From Euborellia annulipes (taxonomy: Eukaryota; Arthropoda; Insecta; Dermaptera; Anisolabididae), in the NCBI GenBank assembly GCA_023213315.1, contig JAKCPI010016482.1:16466-80465 (forward strand): a stretch of 64,000 nt of DNA, given 5' to 3'. This document shows positions 10,426-21,690 of the stretch, piece by piece; positions within the stretch are counted from its first letter, which is position 1; each line of letters opens with the position of its first letter. Below the pieces are notes generated by a model. It had not been told where the DNA came from, did no database searches, and saw only the letters and a list, made by a program, of their open reading frames with translations. Both the position numbers and the translations under genes were made by a program.

Positions 10426-10883
10426 TTTGGAATGGCTTCTAGCCGAAAGCCAAATAAATAAAAAAAAAAAAAAAAAAAAACACCTGAGGCGGACCCTCGT
10501 CTTTACTTGATCATTTTCCAGACAATTAATATAAATATAGCATTAATGCATCCATATTTTAAGGATTGTGCCAGGCTCTAATAAACAGTAAATTATATAT
10601 AAGTAAATCAGTATATTTTACCCTAATTGTACTTTAAATTCTTGAAGTACAATTTCTTTTGATAACTATGACACCTTGTATATAATTTTATTTAAATATC
10701 AAGATCTATTCATTTGAATAATATATTAATATTCAATGAATAAAACCTCAAATCGGAAATAGTCACACAATATGAACAGATTTATGCTGAGGAACTTTGA
10801 CAGATGATACAAATGAATCTATCCCTCTTTAGAATCAGAATTCAAGGCGCATGTCTTTATTCTATCCAAATTAGCCCACGGGA

Positions 10884-11552
10884 CATAGGCGTAGCCAGAA
10901 ATTTTCGATGGGGGGGTTCAGGATGATTTCTCCCCCTCCCCCCTACTAATAGGGCAGTATAGGGCGTCTAATGAAATATATAACTAGCCAATCCGCCCTC
11001 CTGGCCCCCCCCCCTCGGACTGGCTCGGGCCCGCCCTTTTTTAATTAAGTGCCACAATTTTTCATTCAACTAGTTTCAGGCAATAAAAAATGCAACCCTC
11101 ACATCTTTAAGAATTTTAGATATATCCCTATTATAGCGGAGTTTTTGCCTGTTTTATTTCTCTTGATCCGAGTTCTATCTCAGATGTCTATAAGAAAAAA
11201 AAAATAAAAAATTTATTTATATAATAATTTTTATTATTTTTCATTTGAGGGATTTAATCAATTTTAGCAGGCTTTAATTTTTTAAAAAGCACTACAAAAA
11301 TCAATTCTTTTCAATGGGAAAATTCTGAATTTTCTCGAATTTTTTGACTTTCCTTTAAAAAAATTATTTTATTTTATTTTTTTTTTTTTAACTAGAGAAA
11401 ATTATTATATTTTTACTTTCTCTTACCCTATATATGAAAAATATATAGAGAGAAAGTATTGATTATATTATAGAGCTTAAATATCTAGTCATGGCTTGGG
11501 TCCAATGGGGGGGGTTTGAACCCCCAAATCCCCCCCCGTGGCTACGCCTATG
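10884..11552. mobile_element. hAT-type MITE, perfect 8-bp duplication CCACGGGA
   Basis: Ends CATAGGCGTAGCC and GGCTACGCCTATG are exact 13-bp inverted repeats. CCACGGGA flanks both sides (10876-10883, 11553-11560). It includes a minus-strand sequence GGCGGATTGGCTAG|T near 10984, which looks like a Helitron 3' end, and a DH 3' hairpin (TACTTTCTCTTACC...GAGAAAGTA, 11414-11459). It is a nested composite of 669 bp and sits in a tRNA-like repeat. Confidence 0.85.
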
Positions 11553-11566
11553 CCACGGGATATTAT

Positions 11567-11622
11567 TTAGATCACTGGCACAAGAGGCGGATACTCTACC
11601 ACTGTGCTATGGCCCAAGGACG
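11567..11622 (-). repeat. tRNA-like SINE head, split by the hAT MITE
   Basis: The minus strand reads TTGGGCCATAGCACAGTGGT AGAGTATCCGCC, an A-box region close to that of the intact tSINE-2 at 28615. The downstream part is interrupted by the element at 10884-11552. Confidence 0.5.
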
Positions 11623-11934
11623 AGCATGAAAGCATTTAAAGATTTAAAGATTTGACCCCGAAACTGTGATAATCTGCAGAAAAAACAGTCGCAATAAAAA
11701 TCCCAACATACAAAAAAAAAACATTTTGTTTTTAATCATAACTCACCTTATCCACCTGAAGTGAAAGACGAGTAAACTTCCTCAAAAAGTAGATTCTTTT
11801 ATATATATATATAAAACTCGTTCAATCCATTAATTCAAAACATTTAAAGATTGTTTGAATGACATTTTTGACAGAAAAAAATTCTAAAAAACAAATGAGA
11901 ATTGACTTCCCAGAGACTTTCTCGTATATTCTTT

Positions 11935-12285
11935 TGGAATTACGTCTGGGTGTGTGTGTGTGAACACGATTGCTTATTTGTTTCACAAATTCATTTGTTT
12001 ATATTTACATGCTTTTTAATGACACGTGACGTATTTACTCCAAAAGTTGATACATCTACACTTTTAGTGTAAGGAGCATATACCAAATTTCATCGATCTA
12101 GCTGCTTTGGTTTTTAAGCAATCGTGCCCACACACACACACGGAACACACACAGACATAATGCCCAAAATGGTATTTTTGGACTCAGGGAGGTCTAAAAC
12201 ATCGAGAAACATCAAAATCTCGAAGTCGAATTTTTTTACGATTACAATACTTTCTCTTTATATTCTTTTCTGTATATACTGTACT
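11935..12285 (+). repeat. diverged DH repeat, 3' half
   Basis: CA tract at 12127-12153, then TTTTTGGACTCAGGGAGGTC, CATCAAAATCTCGAAGTCGA and ACAATACTTTCTC. These are the same blocks, in the same order, as in the clean DH copies. The 5' hairpin is missing. Confidence 0.5.
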
Positions 12286-12542
12286 CGACGTAAACTATAT
12301 GTAAAGAACAAAATTTTTTTTTTACAGTATTTTTCATTTGGGGACTTAATTATTTTATTATTATATATAATATTATTAAAATTAATTTTTTCATAAGGAT
12401 AAATAGAACCCAATACTTTCTATCGGGAAAAATCTCTCCCCATTTAAGAATTTGGAGCGTGACTATTTTTCCTGAACTCTACATAAATTCAAATGTATTA
12501 CAAAATGAAGAGGAAAGCAGCCAAGTAATTTTATTGAATCAA

Positions 12543-12690
12543 ACTCGTATATTACAAAACGTTTCGGCCAATTTTATTATGTCATATTGAGTTGTATAAG
12601 TTTTTTCTATTCTCTATTCTTTAAAAATTCTTATACAACTGAAGATGACACAATAAAATTGGCCGAAACGTTTTGCAATAAATAAATAAT
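12543..12690. repeat. inverted pair of TGAAGATG-CCGAAACG modules
   Basis: A minus-strand copy (12548-12602) and a plus-strand copy (12630-12682) face each other. Each reads CTGAAGATGACA or a variant, then AATAAAATTGGCCGAAACGT. They flank a 27-base spacer. These resemble the terminal modules of Penelope-like elements and hammerhead-type cores (see findings). Confidence 0.5.
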
Positions 12691-12810
12691 AAATAATAAT
12701 AAAATAAATAATTTAATAATAGAGGCTTCCTACGTGGCTGCATTCCTCTTCCTTTCAGCGATTCAGTTCAATACAGCCGTTTTTTTCATTAATCAAATGT
12801 AGGCCTACCA

Positions 12811-12950
12811 GTGGCGTCATTTCAACTTTTTGTAACTCCTGAAGATGGGTTAACAACCCGAAATATATCGAGTATTTAAATTTGTGTTAATACTTTTTTA
12901 CCCTCGTGAAACTCACATAAATACAACCTTTGTTTTAAATTATTGCTTTA
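12811..12950 (+). repeat. hAT-like end followed by a hammerhead-like module
   Basis: CAGTGGCGTCATTTCAAC (12810-12827) matches the start of the complete hAT MITE at 35741. It is followed by CTGAAGA-T-GGGTT-AAC-AACCC-GAAA at 12839-12863. The next 90 bases (AATATATCGAG through CACATAAATACAACC) match, in reverse, the module at 46339-46468. Confidence 0.5.
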
Positions 12951-13220
12951 TCGTGATTTTTATTATTATAACTAGAGACCGGATTTTAAGCAAAATGCTT
13001 ATTGCTCAATTTTATAAGCAACCATTAGATATTTAATTTCTACACGAATTACGAAAAACTAAGTGCATTGAGATTGCATTTTTTATGCTTTTTTTGCTTT
13101 TTTTGAGTTTTCATGCTTTTTTCCCTTTCGTGCTTATTTTAACTTATTTTACGAATATTTATAATTTTTTTTTTTTTTTTATTAAAAAATACACTTTTTC
13201 CCACTCACACACGCATACAC

Positions 13221-13425
13221 CAGGGACGTATATAAGGGGGGAGGGGGCCCGCCCCCCCAAAAAAAAAAAATTTCCAAAAACCCCGCAGTGCGAAAAAATA
13301 TAGCCCTGTAAAAAAAAATTTTTTCCGCAGGGTGAAAAAATTTGGTTCCGCAAAAACAAAATTTTTCGCAGGGCGGGGCGGAATAAATTTAGTTTATTTA
13401 AAAAAAAAAATTGTATACGCCATTG
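13221..13425. mobile_element. hAT-type MITE, no visible duplication
   Basis: Left end CAGGGACGTATATAAGGGGG, right end TTGTATACGCCATTG. The interior holds G/C runs and TTTCCGCAGGGNGAAAAA motifs also present in the better copy at 46775-47034. It is inserted in a tSINE-1 tail (minus, 13160-13220). The flanks GCATACAC and GTATGATT do not match, so age or rearrangement has erased the duplication. Confidence 0.5.
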
Positions 13426-13429
13426 GTAT

Positions 13430-14400
13430 GATTAAAAATTGCTTATGAGATGCTTTTTTCAACTTTTATGCTTATTTAACAACTTTTTATTCAAGTTTTT
13501 TATGCTTTTTCAAGCACTTTTTTTCCATTTTTTTATGCTTTTTTGTCCGGTCTCTAATTATAACTGTAGGCAAGACAGTTACCAATTTGAAATTTTATTT
13601 GAAAATAACCAAATGAGAACATTTAAGGACTATGACTTGTTTATCATTATAAATTTTTGTGATTAACTCACCTAATTTAAACCTATTATTGTAAATGGGT
13701 CTAGAACAATGTGGATTAAATATTTAATTTGTGACAGTAAAAGAGGATCTAGCTGATTTTTTTAATGGGGATTAGAGTAACAGGTACCAAGATCGTTGTA
13801 ATTAAGTAATGCCAAGTGCGGCGAACTTCGTGTGGTAGACTCGGAGAATCAGCGTGTGGAAAGTCATCATCGGCATAAACATGTACACCACAAATGGCCT
13901 CAGGAGCCGAGAGGGAAAAATGACACACAATTAGCATTTAGTTTTATTTTCTGAACATTGCTCTTGTTTCGAGTCCTTTGGCATGCCAAAGGCAAAAGGT
14001 GCGACTCTGCGCTAATGAGCCTTTGAGTGAATCGTTGATAACCTAACTAGAATGGCCTACGATGGGTTGGAGTGAGGTTTTTAGGGCTGAGTGGCCAACC
14101 TGGACCGCCTAACTCGATCCCTCACACCATCCCTCCCCAATGCCAATTGATTTATAAGCCGGGGAATGCGGCGCCTGCGTGTCCTCGGGGCCCAATCCGT
14201 CACCGCCCCGGGGGACATATGGTCCTACAGGGCAGCAGCCCTTTGCGAAGGGCTACGCCCCCATGTTTTATACATCGTCCGATGCGCCTGCTGATTGCCA
14301 ATTGCACTCAGGGACACTACGTATTTAAATGCCCATTTCGTTGGTTGAAGGAATCTCGAATATTCAATAAAACAACACAAATTTTTTTTATCTTTCTCCT
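13430..14400. other. low-copy stretch with a GC-rich segment, no gene recognised
   Basis: 13880-13910 contains AAATGGCCTCAGGAGCCGA, the tail motif shared with the repeats at 23985 and 55690. The GC-rich segment 14040-14340 has a 122-codon frame and a short hairpin AGCCCTTTGCGAAGGGCT, but neither strand gives a recognisable protein. Confidence 0.4.
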
Positions 14401-14414
14401 AACTATAGGAATAT

Positions 14415-15353
14415 GCCCCCGGGTCTGGCGTAGTAGGTAACGTGCCTACCTCCTATACCAAACGTCGCGGGTTCGGACCAAGGCAGTCCGATGATTTTAT
14501 TTAAGCCATTTGGATACCAGATGGCTTAAATAGAAATGCCTGAACCCCAAATTGATATATTAATTACAACATCGGTTATCGTCAAAGTCTTATATTGCCG
14601 AAAAGACTGTGTGATGTGTGATTGTGAGTGTGAATGAGAAAAAAGTGTAAATGTTTTTTAATAAAAAAATCTGGTGTGACTGTCGCACAGCACACAACTT
14701 TCTCTTACCTTCGGTAATCGAAAGTTGTGTACTGTGCTTGTCACACCAGATTTTTTGTGTCGACATGTATTTAGTTCCCGGCAGTAGGGAATATTTGAAT
14801 TCAGATGTAAAATTTATAAGTATGGGAAAATATTTATATTTTGTTACCATGGCAACCATTTCTCCTATCTTTTCTATGGAGTGCAAGAGTAAAGTGGTCT
14901 TCAAACAATTTTGAGGGCAAAACGAGAATATACATTTGAAAGAGCATCTAAAAAATAATTGATTTTTGAATTTTAATCAAAATCGTTAGAGCGAATTTTG
15001 AGAAAATCGAAAAAAACTGAAAAAGTACATCAGTAAAGTACTAGTACTCTTTGGCCGATTTTAATTAAAAGCTTATTTTCACGCTCCCGGGAGGTGTTTA
15101 ACTTAAATATAAAATTTCAACCTCCTAGCTCAATTCCTTCATGCTTAAAATTGAACACACACAGACACACACACAGACACACACACACACAGACAGACCA
15201 TGTCGCGAAAACCACTTTTTTGGATTCAGGGGACCTCAAAACGTGAAGATCCATCAAAATCTCGACATCGAATTTTTGACATGAATCCAATACTTTCTCT
15301 CTATATATATATTACATATATACATAGGTAAGAGAAAGTAAAAAAAAAAAAAA
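14415..15353 (+). mobile_element. tSINE-1 plus DH composite, one retroposition unit with 14-bp duplication
   Basis: AACTATAGGAATAT occurs exactly at 14401-14414 and again at 15354-15367. Between them lie a tSINE-1 (14415-14665, boxes TCTGGCGTAGTAGGTAACG and GCGGGTTCGGACC) and a full DH repeat (14667-15340: hairpin, body, CA tract, second hairpin). The whole ends in a run of about 15 A at 15340-15355. A poly(A) end with a long target duplication is the mark of target-primed reverse transcription, so SINE and DH appear to have moved together, for example as a read-through transcript from the SINE promoter. Confidence 0.7.
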
Positions 15354-15693
15354 AACTATAGGAATATGTTAATATAAAGAGGGAAAGTATTACATTTAAA
15401 ATGATATGTATTTCCGTGTTTTCTTGAAGATGGGTGACGTTTAGTCCCCGAAACGTCGACAAGGTCAAATTAAAATAATATTTATTTTATTTCATCTTCT
15501 TAAAAAAAAAAAAAATTCTTTTAAATTTTGATTTGTCTTAAATAGAGAGAATCTAAGCCAAAGGTTCTGTGTTCTGATTTACCAAAGGGGCGATATTAGA
15601 AACACAAGACTGGCACCAGCATCCAAACTTCACGAATAAAAATAACAGAAACAATCTTCAATCTATCCCTTTTACTTTTTTTTGTTATTACTA

Positions 15694-15870
15694 GCCGCGC
15701 CGCCCGCCTGGACCCCCTCCAACCGATTCGGGCCCACCTGCGGCGGACCCTCGCCTTTTCTTCTTAATTATGAGAACCCGTACACCACCTTTGCATCTAG
15801 ACGGGGGGCTCCGCCCCCTGGACCCCCTCAGCTGGCTCGGGCCCGCCTGCTGCGGACCCTCGCCTTTTCT
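15694..15870 (-). mobile_element. GC-rich Helitron-like 3' end
   Basis: The minus strand ends GGCGGGCGGCGCGGCTAG followed by T, the CTRR|T form of Helitron 3' ends. The adjacent 170 bases hold two diverged copies of a CCTGGACCCCC ... TCGGGCCCNCCTG ... CGGACCCTCGCC block. Related GC-rich DNA with GGCTAG|T occurs near 10984. No 5' end is visible. Confidence 0.4.
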
Positions 15871-15875
15871 TTTTT

Positions 15876-16133
15876 TTTTTGTAAAAAAACATTCACACTT
15901 TTCTCATTCACACTCACAATCACACACACATTCACACAGTCTTTTCGGCAACTTAGGCCATTTAAGACTTTTACGATATCCGTTATAGAGATTAATATAC
16001 ATATATGGGGTCCAGGCATTCTTATTTAAGTCATTTGGTATCCAAATGGCTTAAATAAAATCATCGGACTGCCTGGGGTCCGAACCCGAGACGTTTGGTA
16101 TACGAGGTGAGCACGCTAACCTTTACACCAAAC
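15876..16133 (-). mobile_element. tSINE-1 copy
   Basis: A complete order of blocks in reverse: tail ACTCACAATCACACACAC, AGTCTTTTCGGCAACTTAGG, body hairpin TTAAGTCATTTGG/CCAAATGGCTTAA, and the B-box region TGGGGTCCGAACCC. A second, truncated minus-strand copy follows at 16134-16285. Confidence 0.7.
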
Positions 16134-16285
16134 CCACACTCACACTTTTTTCTCATTCACACACACATTCATACAGTCTTTTCGGCAACTTAGGCCATTT
16201 AAGACTTTGACGATAACCGTTGTAATATAATATTATCTATTATGGGTTCAGGCATTTCTATTTAAGCCACACCAAACCCCTAGGG
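16134..16285 (-). mobile_element. truncated tSINE-1 copy
   Basis: Carries the tail, the AGTCTTTTCGGCAACTTAGG block and GGGTTCAGGCATTTC, then jumps to ACCAAACCCCTAGGGC. The middle of the body and the B box are deleted. Confidence 0.6.
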
Positions 16286-16374
16286 CTAAAAGAAAATTAT
16301 TATTCCATTCCAATCCAGTGCCTTCCTGAGGATTTGTTTACATTCATGGAATACACAAATGAAAAGAATACATA

Positions 16375-16589
16375 GATATTTCTCTATACATTTCCTATGG
16401 GAGAAATCGTAACTTTAAGAATTAATAACTCAAAAAGTTATAGGAATTTCGGGATGAAAATAATTTTCCTGTAATCCCGAGAAGATCCTCTTTATGCATA
16501 TGAAATTTCATTTCAAAATTCCAACGGGAAGTTGCCTAAATAGAGCGTGACAGAGAGACAGACAGACATTAGCGAATTATATATATAGA
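16375..16589 (-). mobile_element. Helitron-like non-autonomous element
   Basis: The minus strand starts A|TCTATATATATAATTCGC at 16589, then TAATGTCTGTCTGTCTCTCT, GGGAAGTTG-type and CCTATAACTTTTTGAG blocks (in the order seen at 271-505), ending near ATAGAGAAATATCTATGTAT. There is no clear CTAG end. The strong similarity to 271-505 across about 215 bp defines the family. Confidence 0.55.
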
Positions 16590-16599
16590 TTCATTTTAT

Positions 16600-17225
16600 G
16601 TCAGTCAGGATTATATTTCTAGGATATATGGCAAGGCGTTGAAGATGATTATTTGAATATTTTCTAATATCCAGGTTGGAACTATGTTCGAGGGTTGGCC
16701 AACTACCTCTAGCGAGACGAATATTCTCCTAACTTCAGTTAACGCATTGCAACCGGCCCTAAGGAGGCGCTTAAAAGCAAGACGCACGCAGTTGGATTTA
16801 CCGTCTAGCGCTATATATATTAAGTAATTTACCGATAGTTGTTTTTATGTTATTAAGCCTCTATTGGTTTTATGAATTTCATAAAAATAAATATCAACAC
16901 TTTTGTTTGTGGAACAAACGATATTGATCGTAAGAATATTTGTTATTGAGAAACGAAAACAATTTCGTTTGAAGTTTTTTCATTATTTTGTGTGTAAATT
17001 TATAAATTTCTACCAAACAAATAACGAGGAGAAGTAAATAAAAAAGATTCAGATTTGCTATGCACAAGTCGAAAAGTTTGTCTTAAAAAGTTTTTAAATG
17101 AACTTTTTTCCATTTAATTTTTTTTTTCTTTGTTTGTATTCATTTCTCATTTAGGACCGTCAATCACTTTTGTTTAGGCTATTTACATATAGCTCTATAG
17201 TTTACATATTAAAGAAGCAAGCATT
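16600..17225. other. low-copy AT-rich stretch, nothing recognised
   Basis: No shared repeats. A short GC-richer segment near 16690-16800 is not coding in any frame that I can defend. Confidence 0.4.
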
Positions 17226-17230
17226 TTGAA

Positions 17231-17483
17231 TGTTAAAAATCTGGTGTGACAAACACGGTGCACAACTTTTGCTTACTCTCTGGTTGCCACACTAGATTTT
17301 TTTGTGTCGAGATATATTTAGTTTCCCATAGCACCTTAGTTAACTTGACCACATGCATTTTATAGATAAATAAATGGTGATGTGACTAGTCGCACAAGAC
17401 AAAATTTTCTCTTACCTTCAGTAAGATAGTAGAAAGTTGTGTACTGTGCTTGTCATGACCTGAAAAACAAAATTCCATAAGAA
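17231..17483 (+). repeat. degenerate DH repeat, target of the large Helitron
   Basis: Two damaged copies of the 5' hairpin (17237-17300 and 17385-17460) are joined by GTGTCGAGATATATTTAGTT-type body. The sequence stops at AAATTCCATAAGAA, where the 5.2-kb element begins. In other DH copies this point continues as CATAAGAATTGG, so the insertion lies between A and T. Confidence 0.5.
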
Positions 17484-17574
17484 TCTATATATAATAATAG
17501 CGGAGTGTCCGTCTGTCCTTTTATCTGTCCGTCTGTCAATTAGCGAGACCGAGCTCAATTTTGTCTCCATCATA

Positions 17575-18350
17575 GCATTTTGTATGCTGGTAAAATCTTA
17601 AATTTCTAAGATATTTAATTTAGAAAAATTGGCGGGCCCGAGCTCATTTGTGTCTCCATCGTAGCATTTTGTATGCTAATAACATCTTAAATTTCAAATT
17701 TCATCGCTTTTGGAGTATTGCATCCCAAGATATTTAATTTATAAAAATTGGCGGGCCCGAGCTCATTTGTGTCTCCATTGTAGCATTTTTTATGCTAACA
17801 AGACCTTAAATTTCAAATTTCATCGCTTTTGGAGTATTGCATCCCAAGATATTTAATTTAGAAAAATTGGAGGGCCCGAGCTCAGTTTTGTCTCTATCAT
17901 AAGATTTTGTATGCTGGTAAAACCTTAAATTTCAAATTTCATCGCTTTTGGAGTAGTCTACCCCAAGATATTTAATTTATAAAAATTGGCGGGCCCGAGC
18001 TCAGTTTTGTCTCCATCATAACATTTTGTATGCTGGTAAAACCTTAAATTTCAAATTTCATCGCTTTTGGAGTAGTCTACTCCAAGATATTTAATTTAGA
18101 AAATTTGGCGGGCCCGGGCATAATTTTGTCTACATTGTAGCATTTTGTATGCTAATAACATCTTAAATTTCAAATTTCATCGCTTTTGGAGTAGTCTACC
18201 CCAAGATATTTAATTTATAAAAATTGGCGGGCCCGAGCTCATTTGTGTCTCCATCGTAGCATTTCGTATGTTAATAATATCTCAAATTTCAAATTTCATC
18301 GCTTTTGGAGTAGTCTACCCCAAGATATTTAATTTAGAAAAATTGGCTAG
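17575..18350 (+). repeat. 119-bp satellite array, left arm
   Basis: About six and a half head-to-tail units with a period of 118-120 bases, each with GGCGGGCCCGAGCTC, GTCTCCATCGTAGCATTTTG and TCATCGCTTTTGGAGTA. Successive GGGCCCGAG blocks start near 17633, 17753, 17873 and 17991. Units differ by substitutions only. Confidence 0.85.
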
Positions 18351-18755
18351 CCCCCCACCACCTGGCCCTCCTATCGTAATTGAAAATGAATATAAATTTT
18401 CAAATTCATATTGCAATATATTGTTTGTAGGTAGTCAGTCAACTATGAACCAAGAAAGCAAGTTGAAACCTGTTGGTTTGGTAATGAAGCATTAGTGTGT
18501 GTAATTTTACTTTCTCTTACCTATATATTGATATGTAATATTTAGAGAGAAAGTATTATTAAAATTAGTAAAAGTAATGTATAGTTAAAAAAAGTATAGG
18601 AAATTATATCTAGAGACATTGAGAGATGTATTATGAGGAGCAGGAGTACCAATAATAAAATAATAACAGGAGTAGTAATAATAGGAGGAAAAGTAGTATT
18701 AGTAATAGTAGTAAAATGAAATTTATTGTGATTAAAGTATAGTCACAACTAAAGT

Positions 18756-19085
18756 ATAACCAGACGCCATCTACAGTATTAGGAAAAAAAATACACTAAT
18801 TAATTGTTAGGAATCCAAATTTATAGTGATTAAATACCCCTACCGCCATCTCTTAGAAGGTTAATGTACTAAAAATTATTGGGAAACCAAATTTCTAGTG
18901 ATTAACGTATACTCAGACGCCATCTGTTAGGAAAAAAATACACTAAGGTTTGTTTGATAGGAAACCAAATTTATAGTGATTAAATACCCTGCGCCATCTC
19001 TTAGAAGGTAAATGTACTAAAGATTATTGAGAAACAAAATTTATAGTGAATAAGGTATACCCAGACGCCATCTGTTGGGAAAAAG
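18756..19085 (+). repeat. CGCCATCT tandem array, left arm
   Basis: Five units about 70-82 bases apart (CGCCATCT near 18765, 18844, 18918, 18990 and 19066). They alternate between CAGACGCCATCTGTTAGG and a GCGCCATCTCTTAGAAGG form, each followed by AAATTTATAGTGATTAA. The same array appears in reverse in the right arm at about 20035-20355. Confidence 0.75.
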
Positions 19086-20759
19086 TTACACTAAAGTTTA
19101 CATGAAATGAATTCGGTTATTCTCGGAATATTTCGGAAATATTCGGAAATGCGGCGACCATGGTATTCTATTGTTATAAGGTAAAATATATACGGGGAAT
19201 AATTAGTATCTCACCGGCTGTCGGTGAGTTAAGATAGGGGGGTATATGTCAATTGAGTTCATTTTTAATCATAGAAAAAAAATAAAAATTCTTAAATCAA
19301 TATGAAGGAGTTATGAATACAAGGAATTATTTATCATTTTAAATAATAAGGTATTGGAGATCTTTGATTATTATAATTGCGTGTATGGTAAGGGGGAGAT
19401 GTTGCCTGGTCAACGGTCCATAACCCACCCACCCGCCCTATATAGATGCATTTCTTATATATTACTATTACTACCCGAAGCTATCGTCGCCCCACTAGCG
19501 GAAATACTCGAATACTTCCGAGGATTTTTAATTCATCATATTGTTGAAAGATGTCAGCATAGTCTTATAATGTTAATTAAAATTAAAAATCCTCGGAAGT
19601 ATTCGAGTATTTCCGCTAGTGCGGCGACGATAGCTTCGGGTAGTAATAATAATATATAAGAAATGTATCTATATAGGGCGGGTGGGTGGGTTACGGACCG
19701 TTGACCAGGCAACATCTCCCTATTACTATACACGCAATTATAATAATCAAAGATCTCCAATACCTTATTAAGATTTAATAATTCATTTAAAATGATAAAT
19801 AATTCCATGTATTCATATTGATTTAAGAATTTTTATTTTTTTTCTATGATTAAAAATGAACTCAATTGACATATACCCCCCTATCTTAACTCACCGACAG
19901 TCGGTGAGATACCAATTATTCCCAGTATATATTTTACCTTATAACTACAGAATACCATGGTCGCCGCATTTCCGAATATTTCCGAAATATTCCGAGAATA
20001 ACCGAATTCATTTCATATAAACTTTAGTGTAACTTTTTCCCAACAGATGGCGTCTTGGTATACTTTAATCACTATAAATTTTGTTTCTCAATAATCTTTA
20101 GTACATTTACCTTCTAAGAGATGGCGCAGGGTATTTAATCACTATAAATTTGGTTTCCTATCAAACAAACCTTAGTGTATTTTTTTCCTAACAGATGGCG
20201 TCTGAGTATACGTTAATCACTAGAAATTTGGTTTCCCAATAATTTTTAGTACATTAACCTTCTAAGAGATGGCGGTAGGGGTATTTAATCACTATAAATT
20301 TGGATTCCTAACAATTAATTAGTGTATTTTTTTTCCTAATACTGTAGATGGCGTCTGGTTATACTTTAGTTGTGACTATACTTTAATCACAATAAATTTC
20401 ATTTTACTACTATTACTAATACTACTTTTCCTCCTATTATTACTACTCCTGTTATTATTTTATTATTGGTACTCCTGCTCCTCATAATACATCTCTCAAT
20501 GTCTCTAGATATAATTTCCTATACTTTTTTTAACTATACATTACTTTTACTAATTTTAATAATACTTTCTCTCTAAATATTACATATCAATATATAGGTA
20601 AGAGAAAGTAAAATTACACACACTAATACATCATTACCAAACCAACAGGTTTCAACTTGCTTTCTTGGTCCATAGTTGACTGACTACCTACAAACAATAT
20701 ATTGCAATATGAATTTGAAAATTTATATTCATTTTCAATTACGATAGGAGGGTCAGGTG

Positions 20760-21690
20760 GTGGGGGGCTAGCCAATTTTTCTAAATTAAATATCTTGGGG
20801 TGTACTACTCCAAAAGCGATGAAATTTGAAATTTGAGATCTTATTAACATACAAAATGCTACAATGGAGACAAAAATCAGCTCGGGCCCGCCAATTTTTC
20901 TAAATTAAATATCTTTGGGTGCACTATTCCAAAAGCGATGAAATTTGAAATTTGAGATCTTATTAACATACAAAATGCTACGATGGAGACTAAAATGAGC
21001 TCGGGCCCGCCAATTTTTCTAAATTAAATATCTTGGGGTAGACTACTCCAAAAGCGATGAAATTTGAAATTTAAGATCTTATTAACATTCGCAATGCTAC
21101 GATGGAGACAAAAATCAGCTCGGGCCCGCCAATTTTTCTAAATTAAATATCTTTGGGTGTACTACTCCAAAAGCGATGAAATTTGAAATTTAAGATGTTA
21201 TTAGCATACAAAATGCTACGATGGAGACACAAATGAGCTCGGGCCCGCCAATTTTTCTAAATTAAATATCTTGGGGTAGACTACTCCAAAAGCGATGAAA
21301 TTTGAAATTTAAGATGTTATTAGCATACAAAATGCTACAATGGAAACAAAATTATGCTCGGGCCCGCCAATTTTTATAAATAAAATATCTTGGGATGCAA
21401 TACTCCAAAAGCGATGAAATTTGAAATTTAAGATGTTATTAGCATACAAAATGCTACAATGTAGACAAAATTATGCCCGGGCCCGCCAAATTTTCTAAAT
21501 TAAATATCTTGGAGTAGACTACTCCAAAAGCGATGAAATTTGAAATTTAAGGTTTTACCAGCATAGAAAATGTTATGATGGAGACAAAACTGAACTCGGG
21601 CCCGGAAATCTTTCTAAATTAACTATCTTGAGGTGCACTACTCCAAAAGCGATGAAATTTCAATTTTAAGTTCTTGTTAGCATACAAAAT
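20760..21690 (-). repeat. 119-bp satellite array, right arm
   Basis: Seven to eight units, inverted relative to the left array, with the same landmarks (GAGCTCGGGCCCGCCAATTT and CTCCAAAAGCGATGAAATTT). The outermost unit at 21600-21690 is the most diverged. A further, much older relative lies outside the element at about 22850-22950. Confidence 0.85.

Larger units (their letters stand above)
17575..21690. repeat. 4.1-kb palindrome, arms about 2 kb, 47-bp spacer
   Basis: The left arm 17575-19533 is the inverted copy of the right arm 19581-21690. The junction sequences are CCGAGGATTTTTAATT and AATTAAAAATCCTCGG, and the spacer is 19534-19580. A stretch compared by eye (19380-19505 with its partner) shows about 7 differences in 125 bases, so the arms are roughly 94-95 percent alike and have diverged. 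Each arm holds, from outside in, a 119-bp satellite array, a DH 3' hairpin remnant, TAA/TAG microsatellite, a CGCCATCT tandem array and a low-copy core. Confidence 0.85.

Noticed and set aside
10273..10510. Overlapping phenylalanine/tyrosine-rich frames
   Set aside because: Produced by the TTTTGTATTG minisatellite.
14072..14440. 122-codon proline-rich frame in a GC-rich segment
   Set aside because: Its end runs into the tSINE-1. The alternative strand is interrupted by stops, and nothing resembles a known protein.
15682..16029. 115-codon proline-rich frame
   Set aside because: It crosses from the Helitron-like 3' end into a minus-strand SINE, so it is not one gene.
17575..18350. Regular repeats considered as a CRISPR array
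   Set aside because: Units are contiguous 119-bp satellite copies with no unique spacers, in eukaryotic DNA.
19354..19659. 101-codon frame in the left palindrome arm with a mirrored frame at 19554-19808
   Set aside because: The similarity of the two proteins follows from the inverted repeat. Codon content is poor and no family is recognisable.
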